Assembly (NCBI GenBank): GCA_963793675.1
Contig: CAWCBA010000008.1
Span: 349,074 to 413,073, forward strand
Length of the DNA stretch: 64,000 bases
Reading direction: 5' to 3'
Source: RPQJ01 sp963793675
GTDB lineage: Bacteria > Pseudomonadota > Gammaproteobacteria > Steroidobacterales > Steroidobacteraceae
Under the pieces are notes generated by a model. It was given only the letters and a program-made list of their open reading frames with translations. It made no database searches and was not told the DNA's origin. This document shows, piece after piece, positions 1 to 9,571 of this stretch. A program made the position numbers and the translations under genes. Position 1 is the first letter of the stretch. Each line of letters starts with the position of its first letter.

Positions 1-863
1 CGCGTCGATGTAGAACCGACCGCCGCTGCAGAGCGTGGCGAACTGGTTGCACGCGCCCGACACGTGGCTCCAGGGCAACCAGTCGAGCATCGTCTCGCTC
101 CAGCCGGCGGTTTGCGCGAGCACCTGCCGTGCCTGGGCGATGTTGGCCGAGACCATGCGCTGCGTCTGCACCACGGCTTTCGGCATGCTGGTGGAGCCGG
201 AGGTCAGCATGTAGAGGGAGTGTGCGTCGGGATCGATGCCCGGCGATCGTCTGCTCGACGGCCGGCGTCACGGTCGTGGCCAGGACGTCGGCGTAGGCGA
301 TGGCCGGGCGCGAGAGCGCGGCCGGATCCGCCGTCACCACGATTGCGTCGCCGAAGTCGACCGTCTCGAGCGCGCGCTTGAACAGCCCGGTCTGCTCGGC
401 GAACACGACGGCAGGCCTGACCAGGCTGACCACGTGCCGCAACCGGCCGAAGTCGCCGGGCATCAGCGAGTAGTTGGCGCTGACCGGGCAGACGGGCACG
501 CCCGAGGCCATGCCGCCGAATTTCACGACCGCGTGCGCGATCGAATTGCCCGAGAGGATCAGCAGCGAGCGGCCGACCGGCAGGCGCTGATTGATCAGCC
601 ACTGCGTGACCGCATCGGCTGCGTGCTTGAACTGGCCGAACGAGTACTCGATCCACGGGCCGCCCTTGCCCGCGCGTTCGGCAATGCAGGGCCGGTCGGG
701 ATCACGCGCTGCCCACTCCGCGAGCTGTGCCGGCAAGTTGGGTACGAAAGGCTGCGAGTTCCGTGACGGGCTCGACGACGAGCGTGCCGTCGGCGCGTCG
801 TTCGACCCGCATGTCGGACGGCGGAAAGTATGTCGCCCGAAAAGGTGCCTTGGCCGGGTTCAT
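1..863 (-). pseudogene. AMP-dependent CoA ligase (feruloyl-CoA synthetase-like), 5' part, frameshifted and cut by the window edge
   Basis: N-terminal part of an adenylate-forming acyl-CoA ligase read on the minus strand from ATG at 863. The protein begins MNPAKAPFRATYFPPSDM and later carries a recognisable AMP-binding P-loop region (YMLTSGSTSMPKAVV) near 170-220, followed by LDWLPWSHVSG. Reading needs two one-base corrections: an extra base near 750 (the frame must move to VPNLPAQLAEWAA) and another near 240 (gccgggcat where gccggcat restores IAGIDPDAHSLY). The C-terminal adenylation domain lies outside the window. The start is 6 bases after the stop of the SnoaL-like gene upstream on the same strand, so the two form an operon. 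The family activates aromatic or fatty acids to CoA thioesters; the substrate cannot be told. The frameshifts are probably sequence errors. Confidence 0.75.
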
Positions 864-869
864 GTCGGC

Positions 870-1418
870 TCAGGACCGGTCGTAGGACAGATCGCTCGTG
901 TCCTTGCGGCCCAGGTGCATGCCGGGCTTCGCAGGGTCGAACAATCCGGTGCACCAGCCCTCGCTCGACGGTGTATCCCGGTTCCAGTCGAACACCGTGC
1001 GGCGGTGCGCGATCTTCCATTGGCCATGGCGCCGCTCGAATCGGTCGACCAGCCGACCGCCCGTGAAGGTGTCCGTGGACTGCCCATTCGCGGTGAACCG
1101 CGCGAACGTCCACAGGTAGGTTTCGACCCGTGCCACGTCGCCGTCGAATTCGATGTGGCTCGTGCCGAGCAGATGCTGCATCGGGCCCATGAGGCGGATG
1201 CGCGGCACCGCGCCGTCCACGTAGGCGAACGCATTGCCGGTGTAGTTGCCGCCGTGCTCCTCGATCGCGTCCGGGTGGTAGCAGGACTTGAGCAGGTCCG
1301 CGTCGGCACGGTCCACGCCGCGTGCGTAACGCGCGAGCACTTCATGGATTTCGTCCCTGGCGAGCATGCGCTCGATGCGGACCTGTAATGCGTCGGCTGC
1401 GCCGGTGACGGTGCTCAT
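870..1418 (-). CDS. SnoaL/NTF2-fold protein
   Basis: A 182-residue protein of the SnoaL-like/nuclear transport factor 2 fold. The N-terminal helix EIHEVLARYARGVDRADADL, followed by a CYHPDAIEEHGG segment and a C-terminal DRFERRHGQWKIAHRRTVFDW strand pair, is the usual pattern of this family. Members include ketosteroid isomerase-like enzymes, ring-hydroxylating dioxygenase beta-type folds and non-catalytic binding proteins, so the reaction is open. It starts at ATG 1418 and is followed 6 bases later by a CoA ligase on the same strand, and is divergent from an SDR gene. A second NTF2-fold gene sits next to another CoA ligase at 7.3-9.4 kb, so this pairing occurs twice in the island. Confidence 0.8.
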   Translation of the reverse strand: MSTVTGAADALQVRIERMLARDEIHEVLARYARGVDRADADLLKSCYHPDAIEEHGGNYTGNAFAYVDGAVPRIRLMGPMQHLLGTSHIEFDGDVARVETYLWTFARFTANGQSTDTFTGGRLVDRFERRHGQWKIAHRRTVFDWNRDTPSSEGWCTGLFDPAKPGMHLGRKDTSDLSYDRS

Positions 1419-1453
1419 GGTGTTGTTTCCCCCGCGTGATCGGGCATCATGCC

Positions 1454-1474
1454 CCAGACTTGCGCAATAAGACT
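1454..1474 (-). promoter_or_regulatory. Regulon motif site 1 (between divergent SnoaL and SDR genes)
   Basis: Read on the minus strand the site is AGTCTTATT followed by GCGCAAGTCTGG. It matches the 21-bp family whose core is (G)TGCAAGY or GCAAGY with AGTC/GGTC eleven bases upstream. On the plus strand it reads AGACTTGC at 1456-1463 and AAGACT at 1469-1474, an arrangement almost identical to site 15761-15781. It lies in the 72-base divergent intergenic region and could control both directions. The binding protein is unknown. Confidence 0.5.
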
Positions 1475-1490
1475 GAGAGGAAAGCCGGCA

Positions 1491-2421
1491 ATGGTCAAGC
1501 ACGAAAGCCGCCCGGGTCCTCGCGTCGCGATCGTCACCGGCGCGGGCACCGGACTCGGCCGCGCCTACGCCCGCAGGCTCGCGGCCGATGGCTTGCGCGT
1601 CATCGTGAACAATCGGCGGCGCGAGGTCGATGCGGCAGGGCGGGGCAGCGCCGACCGCGTCGTCGACGAGATTATCGCAGCCGGTGGCGAGGCCGTCGCC
1701 AATTACGAAGACGTCTGCGCGGAAGGTGCCGGCGAGCGCATGGTCGAACAGGCCCTGGCCACCTGGGGCCGGCTCGACGCGCTGGTAAACAACGCCGGCG
1801 TCGACCAGCACGCTGCGTTCCACAAGATCGACCTCGATGCGTTTCGCGGCATTTTCGACGTCAACTTCTTCGGCACGCTGGGCGTGACCCACGCGGCCTG
1901 GCGGCACATGCGCGAGGCGGGGCACGGCCGGGTGCTCGTCTCGACGTCCTCCGCCGGCTTGCATGGCTTGCACGGACTCTCGGCCTACGCGGCCGCGAAG
2001 GCTGCGCTGATCGGCCTTGCGCGAACGCTGGCGGCGGAGGGTGCCTCGCGCGATCTGTTTTGCAACGCAATAGCACCTTACGCTGCAACACGCATGACCG
2101 ACGGCTGGCATTACCCGACGAGGCGGAGCGCTGCGGCAATGTCGCCGGACTGCGTGGCGCCGCTGGTGTCGACCCTGGTGAGCGAGCGGTCCCGCGTCAA
2201 CGGCCAGGTCATCGTCGCTGGCTGGCGGCTGGGCTCGCCGCACCGCAACAGTCGAGGCCGACAGCCTGGTCTATGTCGCTCCGGACGCCGTCGCTGATGC
2301 GTCCACGCAACTGCAGGTGGAGCCGTGGCGGATCGCCGGAGTTTGCAGGGAGTTCCGCGATGGGCGAGAGTCGTACGAGGAGTTCTTCGCGCGCGTTGTC
2401 GGGGACTTGCGACAACTTTAA
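1491..2421 (+). CDS. Short-chain dehydrogenase/reductase, C-terminus frameshifted
   Basis: Classical SDR with nucleotide motif TGAGTGLG near residue 16, NNAG near 104, the catalytic S in STSSAG and the YAAAK active-site pair. The start at 1491 is preferred over an in-frame ATG at 1449 because GAGAGGAAAG sits 6-10 bases upstream. The frame is open to 2297, but the natural end is reached by dropping one base near 2250: the tail then reads TVEADSLVYVAP, EPWRIAGVCREF and ends FFARVVGDLRQL at the TAA at 2419-2421. That tail resembles the C-terminal extension of multifunctional-enzyme (MFE-2/HSD17B4-like) SDRs, which act on 3-hydroxyacyl-CoA, so a beta-oxidation role is possible. Divergent from the SnoaL/CoA ligase operon. 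Confidence 0.8.
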
Positions 2422-2440
2422 GCTCGGGGTAGCCTACGAC

Positions 2441-2461
2441 GGTCTAGTTAAGCAAGCGACC
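2441..2461 (+). promoter_or_regulatory. Regulon motif site 2 (upstream of first TonB receptor)
   Basis: Reads GGTCTAGTTA then AGCAAGCGACC. It agrees with site 9439-9459 at 17 of 21 positions (GGTC, AGTT, GCAAG, GACC all shared). The outer GGTC/GACC also make it a partial palindrome. It lies 60 bases upstream of the TonB receptor start at 2522. Confidence 0.5.
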
Positions 2462-2521
2462 GTGACGCTGCAGGATGCAACGCGCGGATCGCGGTTATGA
2501 ATAACGCCAAGGGGGACTTAG

Positions 2522-5055
2522 ATGACATTCGATCGCATGCGCCAATCCACCCGCCGGGGGTCGTCCGTCGCTTACGCGGTGGCCACCATTCTCTCTGCGG
2601 CCGCCGCGATGCCTGCACTGGCAGCCACCACCAGCGAGGGGCTTGAGGAAGTCATCGTCACCGCACAGCGCCGCGAGACTTCGCTGCAGACCACCGCGGT
2701 CGCGATCTCCGCATACTCCGGTCAAAAGCTCGCGGAAGACAAGATCTTCACGGTCAGCGACCTCGCCAACAGCGTGCCGGCCTTCTCCTTCACCGCCAAC
2801 ACTCCGCTCGACGTCGAATTGAACATCCGCGGCATTACCAATACGCGGCTCGATTCGCCGACGTCCGACCCGTCGGTCGGCACGTTCGTCGACGGCGTCT
2901 ACATCGGTCGCACGGGCGACTACAACTTCGACTTCTACGACCTCGAGCGCATCGAAGTCATCCGCGGCCCGCAGGGCGTGCTGCTCGGCAAGAACGTGGT
3001 CGGCGGCGCCCTCAGCATCATCACTGCGGCGCCGAAGTTCGAAAACTCGGGCGAGGCCATGCTCTCGCTCGGCAACTACGACGCAATTACGGCCGCGGGT
3101 TACGTCACCGGCGGCATGACCGACGACGTGGCGGGTCGCTTTGCGTTCCAGGCGCGCAAGCACGACGGCTACGGTCGCGACGTGCTGCACCAGCGCGACG
3201 TCGAGGACCTCGACTCGTTCCAGGGCCGCGTCCAGTTGTTGTGGGAGCCGGGCGACAGCGGCTGGCGCGTCCGCGGCATCGCCGACTATTCGCAGGATTC
3301 GACCAACGGCATCAACGTCGTCGCAGTCGACGGTGGCACCAAGTCCTGTGAGACGACCTACCTGCGCACGAACTGCACGCGACCGTGGAGCAACCTGCGC
3401 GCCTACCTCGGTCTTACGGATCCGCGCGAGAACATCGCCCAGAGCATCCAGTACAAGGGCAACCTCGCATCAACCAGTTCATGGAGCGCGACGGCCACGG
3501 CCTGACGCTCGACATCGAAAAGGACTTCAAGGCATTCACGTTCAACTCGCTGACGGGCTACCGCAAGGCGCATGAGCCACCAGGTGTACGACCAGACCGG
3601 CGCTGGCCCAGAGGCACTCGGCTGGAGCCTGGCGGAGTGGGCCAATTACATCGCGTGGATCAACGCGAAGTACGGCACGCGACCCGCGGTGTCGAACAAC
3701 GGCCAGTTCCTGTTTGCGCAGCCGGTCGGCGAAAAGGTCCACGCGCAGGCCTTGAGCCAGGAATTCCGCTTCACGTCGAACAACAAGGACAGCCGCTTCG
3801 ACTGGATCGCCGGCTGTTCGACAAGAAGGACGAAATCGAGAAGACCGACCGGTTCATCGGCGAGAACTTCCTCGGTGCGGTCATCCCGGGCGGCAACAAC
3901 CCGCTCTCGACGCTCAGCGGTGAAAGCCACTGGTACAACGACGGCGAGACCGAGAACATGGCCGTCTTCGGCGCAGGTGGGCTTCAAGTTCACCGACGCC
4001 CTCAAGCTCAACGTCGGTGTGCGTTACACCTCGGACGACAAGAACGGCACGGTGCGCGGCCTCGTGGTCGAGACCGGTGACCGTTTCAGCCCGAATGACC
4101 CGCGCGCCAACGTGACCATCGAAGCGCTGTGCCGTGCCCCGGACGGCACCATCATCCGCACGCCGACGGGCGGCGTGGGCGTTGCGACCTGCACCGCGCC
4201 GAACGCGTGGGTCTACGCGGAAGGCACGCGGCTTCACGACCAACTACAGCAAGAAGTGGACCGAGGTCACGCCGCAGGCAACCCTCGAGTGGACCGTCAC
4301 CGACCAGATCTTCACGTACCTCACGTATTCGGAAGGGTTCAAGGGCGGCGGCTTCGACGACACGCCGGCAAACCCCGCGCAGGCATCGACGCCATTCGAT
4401 CCCGAGAAAGCGAAGAACTACGAAATCGGCATCAAGTCCGACTTACTTCGACAATCGCTTCCGCGTCAACGCCGACGTGTTCTACATGGACTACACGAAC
4501 CTGCAGGTCACGCAGACCAACGCAGCGTGCCTGTGCAACATCACGGACAACGCGGCGAGCGCGGAAATCAAGGGCGTCGAGGCCGAACTGTCGTACCTGC
4601 CGGTCGACAGCCTGCGGCTTGTCGCTGTCCGGTTCGTACGTCGACGCCAAGTACAAGGACTTCCTCGAATCGGCCATCGACCCGACCACGGGCCTGCGAC
4701 TGGACAGCTCGGACAACCGCATGCAGCGCACGCCCGAGACGCAGGTCAGCGGCGGCGATCGACTACACGATGGGCCTCGGCAGCTGGGGCAAGGCGCTCA
4801 ACTTCCGCGTGAACTACACCTGGCAGAGCGACATGTACTGGGCCACGGACAACATGGCGTCCGAGCCTTCGTACGGCCTGCTCGATGCTCGCATCGGCTC
4901 TCGCGCCGGAAGATGCGCCGTGGCAGGTGGCGGTCTGGGGCAAGAACCTGAGCGACGAGCTGTACCGGACCAACATCATTTCGTTCTTCGGTGAGGAAGT
5001 GTCGCAGTTCGGCGCGCCGCGCACCTACGGCGTCGACTTCACCTACAAGTTCTGA
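2522..5055 (+). pseudogene. TonB-dependent outer-membrane receptor, broken by about nine single-base indels
   Basis: Complete TonB-dependent receptor when pieces are joined across frames. It has a signal peptide (AVATILSAAAAMPALAA), a TonB box-like EEVIVTAQRRE, a plug with RGPQGVLLGKN, then beta-barrel strands, and ends YGVDFTYKF with the terminal aromatic residue typical of outer-membrane proteins (stop 5053-5055). The length is right for the family. Frames break near 3472, 3570, 3814, 3972, 4228, 4441, 4617, 4757 and 4899. Most breaks are repaired by deleting one base (for example gacttacttc for gactacttc near 4441), and the sequence between breaks is perfectly receptor-like. Probably an intact gene with consensus errors. 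It would import a large or scarce substrate, presumably that of the surrounding catabolic genes, and has a regulon site 60 bases upstream. Confidence 0.85.
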
Positions 5056-5148
5056 TGGCCCGGTTCTGACGGCCAGGTTCTGACGGCGAGGGGCGGTGCG
5101 CTTCACGGCGCACCGCCCCGACCGCCCCGCACGCAGGCGGAGCATCCC

Positions 5149-7326
5149 GTGGTCGAAACGACCGCCATCTGCCGTTTCTGCCACGCCACCTGCGGCCTCA
5201 GGGTCACGATCGAGCAGGGCCGCGTCGTCGACATCATCGGCGACATCGACAACCCCGTGTATCACGGGTACAGCTGCGTCAAAGGACGCAACTACCACGA
5301 ATTCCATTACGACCCGGCTCGCGTGCTGCATCCGCTGCGGCGCGATGCGACCGGTTCGCTGCAACCGGTCAGCCTCGATGCCGCGCTGACCGGAATTGCC
5401 GCCGACCTGCAGCGCATCCTCGCCGAGCACGGTCCGCGCTCGGTCGCGATGTACGGCGGCACTTTCAGTCATTTCTGCTCGGCAGGCGTGATGCTGCGCG
5501 ACGCGTTCATGGACGCGATCGGCTCGCCGATGCGCTTCAGCAACGCCACGATCGACCAGCCGGGCAAGCCGATCTCGATGGCCCTGCACGGACGGTGGGG
5601 CGCCGGGCCGCAGGCGTTCGCCGACGCGGATGTCTGCCTGCTCGTGGGCGCCAATCCCCTGGTGTCGATGTGGGGTGGCATCCCGACGTTCAATCCGGCG
5701 AAGCGGCTGCACGAGGCACGCGCTGGCGGCCTCAAGCTGATCGTCATCGACCCGCGTGTCACCGAGACGGCGCGCAAGGCCGACATCCACCTGCAGTGCC
5801 TGCCGGGTCACGACGTCGAACTGCTGGCCGCGATGCTCAACGTGATCCTCGCCGAAGGCCTGCAGGACAGCAGTTTCGTCGCCGCAGAAACGCAGGGATT
5901 CGAAGCGCTGCGGGCTGCAGTGGCGCCGTTCACCCCGGAGCGAGTCGCGCCGCTCGCCGGCGTGGCGGCGGCGCAGCTTGCCGCGGCGGCACGAACCTTT
6001 GCCAGGGCACGGCGTGGCAACGCCACGAGCGGCACCGGGCCGAGCATGGCGCCATACGGCGTGCTCATGGACTACCTCGTGCTCGCCCTGAACACGGTGT
6101 GTGGACGCTGGGTCCGTGCGGGTGAAACGCTGCCCAACCGCGGGGTCCTGTTCCGCCAGTTTTCAGGTATCGCGCGCGCCGAGAAGCCACGGCCGGGGGT
6201 GGGGCTGGGCCAGCGGCTCCGAATCCGTAGTCTCACCGAGACGGCCGCCGGCCTGCCGACGTCGGCGCTGGCCGACGAGATCCTCACGCCAGGCGAAGGG
6301 CAGGTGCGCGCGCTGATCGTCGTCGGCGGCAATCCGCTGCTGTCGTGGCCCAACCAGGCCAAGACCCGTCGCGCGCTCGAGTCGCTCGAGCTGCTCGTCG
6401 TCGTCGACCCGCAGGTCTCGGCCACCGCGCGGTTTGCGCACTACGTCCTCGGTCCACGGTTCGGACTCGAGGAGCCAGCGATGTCGTTCGGCAACGAAGG
6501 CATCACCACCTACGGACTGTCGATCGGCTACCAGGAGCCCTACGCGCAGTACCAGCCGCGTCTGATCGAGCCGCCGGAGGGTTCGGAGGTGCTGGCCGAC
6601 TGGCGCATCTTCTACGAACTCGCGCGACGGATGGGATTGAAACTCTCCTATCGCGGCCAGCCGTTCGACATGGAGAACGCGCCGACCACCGACGAGTTGA
6701 TGGAGCAGTTCGTGCGCCGCAGTCGCGTGCCGCTCGACCTGATCAAGCAACATCCACACGGGCACCTGTACCCCGACCCGCAGCCGTTCGCCGAGCCCAG
6801 GGAGGCGGACTGGCCGCATCGATTGCAGCTGGGTGACGCGACGATGCTGGAACAGTTACAGCAGGTCTCGGCCCGGATGGCCCCGAAAGCGGCCGATGAA
6901 GGCGCTGACGTGGCGCTGCCCGCAACGGAACCGGCGCCCGACGGCGCCATCGAGTTGCTGCTGGTGAGTCGCCGCGAGCACGCCGTCTACAACTCGGTTG
7001 CGCATCACTTGCCGGCCCTTCGTCGCAGGCGTCCCTTCAACCCTGCCTACGTGAACCCGGCCGATGCAAGACGTCTGGGTCTCGAGGACGGCGGCGCCAT
7101 TGAAATCGAGTCGGCGGTGGGCCGGGTCAACGCGGTCCTGCAGTTGGCGCCCGATGTGCGGGCAGGCGTCGTGTCGATGGCGCACGGCTTCGATCCGCTT
7201 GCCGGGGAAGGGCAGAGCGCCTGCACCGCGGCGCTGGTCGATGACGAAAACGACTACGAGCCGCTCAGCGGCCTGCCGCGCATGAGCGCGATCCCGGTGC
7301 GGTTGCGGAGACGGGCGGCAGTCTAG
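5149..7326 (+). CDS. Molybdopterin oxidoreductase with N-terminal [4Fe-4S] domain, single subunit
   Basis: A 725-residue DMSO-reductase-superfamily protein. The N-terminal cluster motif is C8-x2-C11-x3-C15-x27-C43 (CRFCHATCG ... CVKGR). Molybdopterin-binding segments follow (GGTFSHFC, VGANPLVSMWGG, VIDPRVTETA, VGGNPLLSWPNQ), and a C-terminal MoCo dinucleotide domain (VSRREHAVYNS ... AHGFDPLAGEG). No Tat signal is visible, so it is probably cytoplasmic. Start is GTG at 5149, giving the normal short lead-in to the first Cys. No iron-sulfur or membrane partner subunit lies nearby. It ends tail-to-tail with the CoA ligase, stops overlapping by 4 bases. The reaction could be hydroxylation, dehydrogenation or hydration; I cannot choose. 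Confidence 0.88.
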   Translation: MVETTAICRFCHATCGLRVTIEQGRVVDIIGDIDNPVYHGYSCVKGRNYHEFHYDPARVLHPLRRDATGSLQPVSLDAALTGIAADLQRILAEHGPRSVAMYGGTFSHFCSAGVMLRDAFMDAIGSPMRFSNATIDQPGKPISMALHGRWGAGPQAFADADVCLLVGANPLVSMWGGIPTFNPAKRLHEARAGGLKLIVIDPRVTETARKADIHLQCLPGHDVELLAAMLNVILAEGLQDSSFVAAETQGFEALRAAVAPFTPERVAPLAGVAAAQLAAAARTFARARRGNATSGTGPSMAPYGVLMDYLVLALNTVCGRWVRAGETLPNRGVLFRQFSGIARAEKPRPGVGLGQRLRIRSLTETAAGLPTSALADEILTPGEGQVRALIVVGGNPLLSWPNQAKTRRALESLELLVVVDPQVSATARFAHYVLGPRFGLEEPAMSFGNEGITTYGLSIGYQEPYAQYQPRLIEPPEGSEVLADWRIFYELARRMGLKLSYRGQPFDMENAPTTDELMEQFVRRSRVPLDLIKQHPHGHLYPDPQPFAEPREADWPHRLQLGDATMLEQLQQVSARMAPKAADEGADVALPATEPAPDGAIELLLVSRREHAVYNSVAHHLPALRRRRPFNPAYVNPADARRLGLEDGGAIEIESAVGRVNAVLQLAPDVRAGVVSMAHGFDPLAGEGQSACTAALVDDENDYEPLSGLPRMSAIPVRLRRRAAV

Positions 7327-8951
7327 AGCTTGTCGCGGTGCAGCTTGATGCCGGCACGCTCGCGATCCCACGTGTCCGCGGTGATGCCCTGGTCGCGGAA
7401 GTAGACCTTGCGGATCTTGTTGGTCTCGGTCTTCGGGATCTGCGCGACCACGCGCACGTAGCGCGGCACCATGAAGTACGGCAGCCGCGGGATCAGGAAT
7501 TCGGTCAGCGCGCGCGGATCCACCGTCCGTCCCGGCTTGGACGTCACCACGACCATCACTTCCTGTTCGGCGATTTCGCTCTCGACGCCGACGGCGGCGA
7601 CTTCGTCGACGTCCGGGAACTGGCGCACGCTGTTCTCGACCTCGAACGAGGAGATGTTCTCGCCGCGGCGCCGGATCGTGTCCTTCTTGCGGTCCACGAA
7701 AAAGAAATTGCCGTCGTCGTCCTGCCGGAACAGGTCGCCCGTGTGGAACCAGCCGTTGCGCCAGGCAGCCGCCGTCGCTTCAGGCTGGCCGTTGTAGCCG
7801 GCATTCATCGACCACGGATGCTGGCTGCGCACGATCAGTTCACCGATCTCGCCTTGCGGCACTTCAATGTCGTGGTCGTCGACCAGTCGTGCCTGGATGC
7901 CGGTGCGGGGCTTGCCGCAAGACCCGTAGACGCCCGTGTTGAGGTCCGTAACCAGCGGCGCCGAGACCTCGGTCATGTTGAAGCCGGTCAGGTATTCGAA
8001 GCCGAACCGCTGCGCGAAAGCGATCGTCTCCGCGCTGATCGGGAACATGGTCAGGCATTTCAGCGGATTGTCGCGATCGTCCGGTCGAGGCTCGGACTTT
8101 GCGAGGAACGCGGCCATCACGCCGATCAATCCGGACGTGGTGACGCAGTTGCCTTCGCGCACCTGGTCCCAGAACTTCGCCGTGCTGAAGCCGTCGACCA
8201 GGTAGATGCTGCCGCCGCGCACCAGCGCCGCGTACGTCGGGCTGGTGCCGCCGACGTGGAACATCGGCAGGTTGACGAGAATCGCCTCGCCATCGCCCAT
8301 GTAGCCGTACACGGTCATGCCCGTCATGTAGAGCTGCAGGTAGGGTGACAGCACGCCCTTGGAGTAACCGGTGGTCCCGGACGTGTAGATGATCGACTGG
8401 ATGTCCCAGTGATTGATGTCGGCGCTCTCGTCGAGCTGCGCGGCGTCGCCCCGCAGCGCGTCTTCGCCGATCATCGTCAGCTGGGCCTGCGTCGTGGCAG
8501 CCGCCGGGCCGATCGTGACGACCTGTCGCAGGTGCGGCAGGGCGAGCCCGTCGAGACGCTCCACAAGGCTGTGGTGCGCCACCATCACGCTGGCTTCCGC
8601 TGCGTTGACGACGTGGGCGAGTACGTCACCGCGATAGGCGGTGTTCAGCGGCACGAACACGGCGCCGAGGTAATTGGTCGCGAACCAGGCGAGCACCATC
8701 GGGCGTCCTGTCGGCAGCCACGCGATGACGCGGTCGCCCTTCTTGACGCCGAGTCGCTGCAGGCCGGCCGCGGCTGCACGGACTTCAGACAGGCATTCGG
8801 CGTAGGTCCAGGTGCTGCCGTCTTCGAACAGTGCAAAGCGGCGCTCGGGGTGGCGCGCCGCGCGGGTGTCCAGCATTGCCTTGAGGACACAGTCTTCCCG
8901 CGCCGGGACGGCGGGATCCAGCCAGGGTGGCCGACGCTCTTCGAGGCCCAT
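7323..8951 (-). CDS. AMP-dependent acyl-CoA synthetase (CaiC-like)
   Basis: A 542-residue adenylate-forming ligase with all core motifs: P-loop YTSGTTGYSKGV, the FNMTE segment (A5), GWFHTGDLFRQDDDGN with VDRKKDTIRRRGENIS (A7-A8), and a C-terminal PKTETNKIRK region containing the catalytic lysine (A10). This arrangement is that of crotonobetaine/carnitine-CoA ligase-like and other short or unusual acyl-CoA ligases. The upstream gene on the same strand is a limonene-epoxide-hydrolase-like protein 9 bases away, so the two are co-transcribed from the promoter at 9425-9453. It likely loads a carboxylic acid intermediate of the island's pathway onto CoA. Confidence 0.88.
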   Translation of the reverse strand: MGLEERRPPWLDPAVPAREDCVLKAMLDTRAARHPERRFALFEDGSTWTYAECLSEVRAAAAGLQRLGVKKGDRVIAWLPTGRPMVLAWFATNYLGAVFVPLNTAYRGDVLAHVVNAAEASVMVAHHSLVERLDGLALPHLRQVVTIGPAAATTQAQLTMIGEDALRGDAAQLDESADINHWDIQSIIYTSGTTGYSKGVLSPYLQLYMTGMTVYGYMGDGEAILVNLPMFHVGGTSPTYAALVRGGSIYLVDGFSTAKFWDQVREGNCVTTSGLIGVMAAFLAKSEPRPDDRDNPLKCLTMFPISAETIAFAQRFGFEYLTGFNMTEVSAPLVTDLNTGVYGSCGKPRTGIQARLVDDHDIEVPQGEIGELIVRSQHPWSMNAGYNGQPEATAAAWRNGWFHTGDLFRQDDDGNFFFVDRKKDTIRRRGENISSFEVENSVRQFPDVDEVAAVGVESEIAEQEVMVVVTSKPGRTVDPRALTEFLIPRLPYFMVPRYVRVVAQIPKTETNKIRKVYFRDQGITADTWDRERAGIKLHRDKL

Positions 8952-8960
8952 GCGGGAAAC

Positions 8961-9371
8961 TCAGCTGCCGGCGACAGTCTTCTGCGGACGGGAACCGTCG
9001 AGCGGCAGGCCGAGTTGTTGCAGCACGGTCTGCAGGTCGAAGTAGTCACGCCACTCGCAGATCAGGCCGTCGCGGAACAGGAACGTGGACATGTAGGGCA
9101 GGCTGACCTGCTTGCCGTCCTTGACGTAGTTCTCGACGCCCTCGACGACCGCCGACGTGTCGTCCGCAATGATGCGGTGGACGTCATAGCGCTTGTCCGT
9201 CATGCCGTTGCCGAACTTGGCAAAAAAGTTGCGGACCTTCGCCTTGCCGTGGATCGGGCCGATCGGAACGTTCACCGCGATGACGTCATCGGTGCAGAGG
9301 TCCATGACGCCTTCGAGGTCGTCGGCTTTCCAGGCGGCGTAGTAGGCGCGGACGATGTCGGCGTTATTCAT
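8961..9371 (-). CDS. Limonene-1,2-epoxide hydrolase/SnoaL-like protein
   Basis: A 136-residue NTF2-fold protein (MNNADIVRAYYAAWKADDLE, then DLCTDDVIAVNVPIGPIHGK and ENYVKDGKQVSLPYMSTFLF, ending RDGLICEWRDYFDLQTVLQQL). The spacing of the Asp-Arg-Asp-like polar residues (R and D in EWRDYFD) fits the limonene-1,2-epoxide hydrolase subgroup better than plain SnoaL. Known members open epoxides or isomerise steroids; here the substrate is unknown. First gene of an operon with the CoA ligase downstream. A well-formed sigma-70 promoter sits about 55 bases upstream of the ATG at 9371. Confidence 0.75.
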   Translation of the reverse strand: MNNADIVRAYYAAWKADDLEGVMDLCTDDVIAVNVPIGPIHGKAKVRNFFAKFGNGMTDKRYDVHRIIADDTSAVVEGVENYVKDGKQVSLPYMSTFLFRDGLICEWRDYFDLQTVLQQLGLPLDGSRPQKTVAGS

Positions 9372-9424
9372 GGGCGTGGTCTCCGTGGAAGGACCTCGAT
9401 GCCGGTCTGGAACGAGTCCGGCCG

Positions 9425-9453
9425 AGGATAGGGGCTAGGGTCCAGTTGTGCAA
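9425..9453 (-). promoter_or_regulatory. Sigma-70 promoter of the epoxide hydrolase/CoA ligase operon
   Basis: On the minus strand TTGCAC (9453-9448), a 17-base spacer and TATCCT (9430-9425). The same two hexamers with the same spacing occur in front of the SDR gene at 13379-13407. The -35 hexamer is embedded in regulon motif site 3, so a bound regulator would compete with or contact RNA polymerase. Confidence 0.6.
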
Positions 9454-9459
9454 GTGACC
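9439..9459 (+). promoter_or_regulatory. Regulon motif site 3
   Basis: Reads GGTCCAGTTG then TGCAAGTGACC, with outer GGTC/GACC symmetry. Best-matched pair with site 2441-2461. Overlaps the -35 box of the minus-strand promoter. Confidence 0.55.
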
Positions 9460-9516
9460 GCGGTGGGCCGATGTCCGGTCGATCGCGGCGAGTGGTCCGC
9501 TGCACTGCGGCACAGT

Positions 9517-9536
9517 CTGCCGCATTCTTGCGGCAG
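9517..9536. promoter_or_regulatory. Perfect inverted repeat, possible operator or hairpin
   Basis: CTGCCGCA, loop TTCT, TGCGGCAG. Eight perfectly paired bases around a four-base loop. There is no T-run, so it is unlikely to be an intrinsic terminator. It sits between two regulon motif copies. Function unknown. Confidence 0.4.
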
Positions 9537-9571
9537 GCCCTGCTTGACAGCCTCTGGTCGTTGACCGATGT

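Noticed and set aside
3470..4905. Programmed frameshifting in the first TonB receptor
   Set aside because: Nine shifts without slippery heptamers or following structures, in a gene family that never uses frameshifting.
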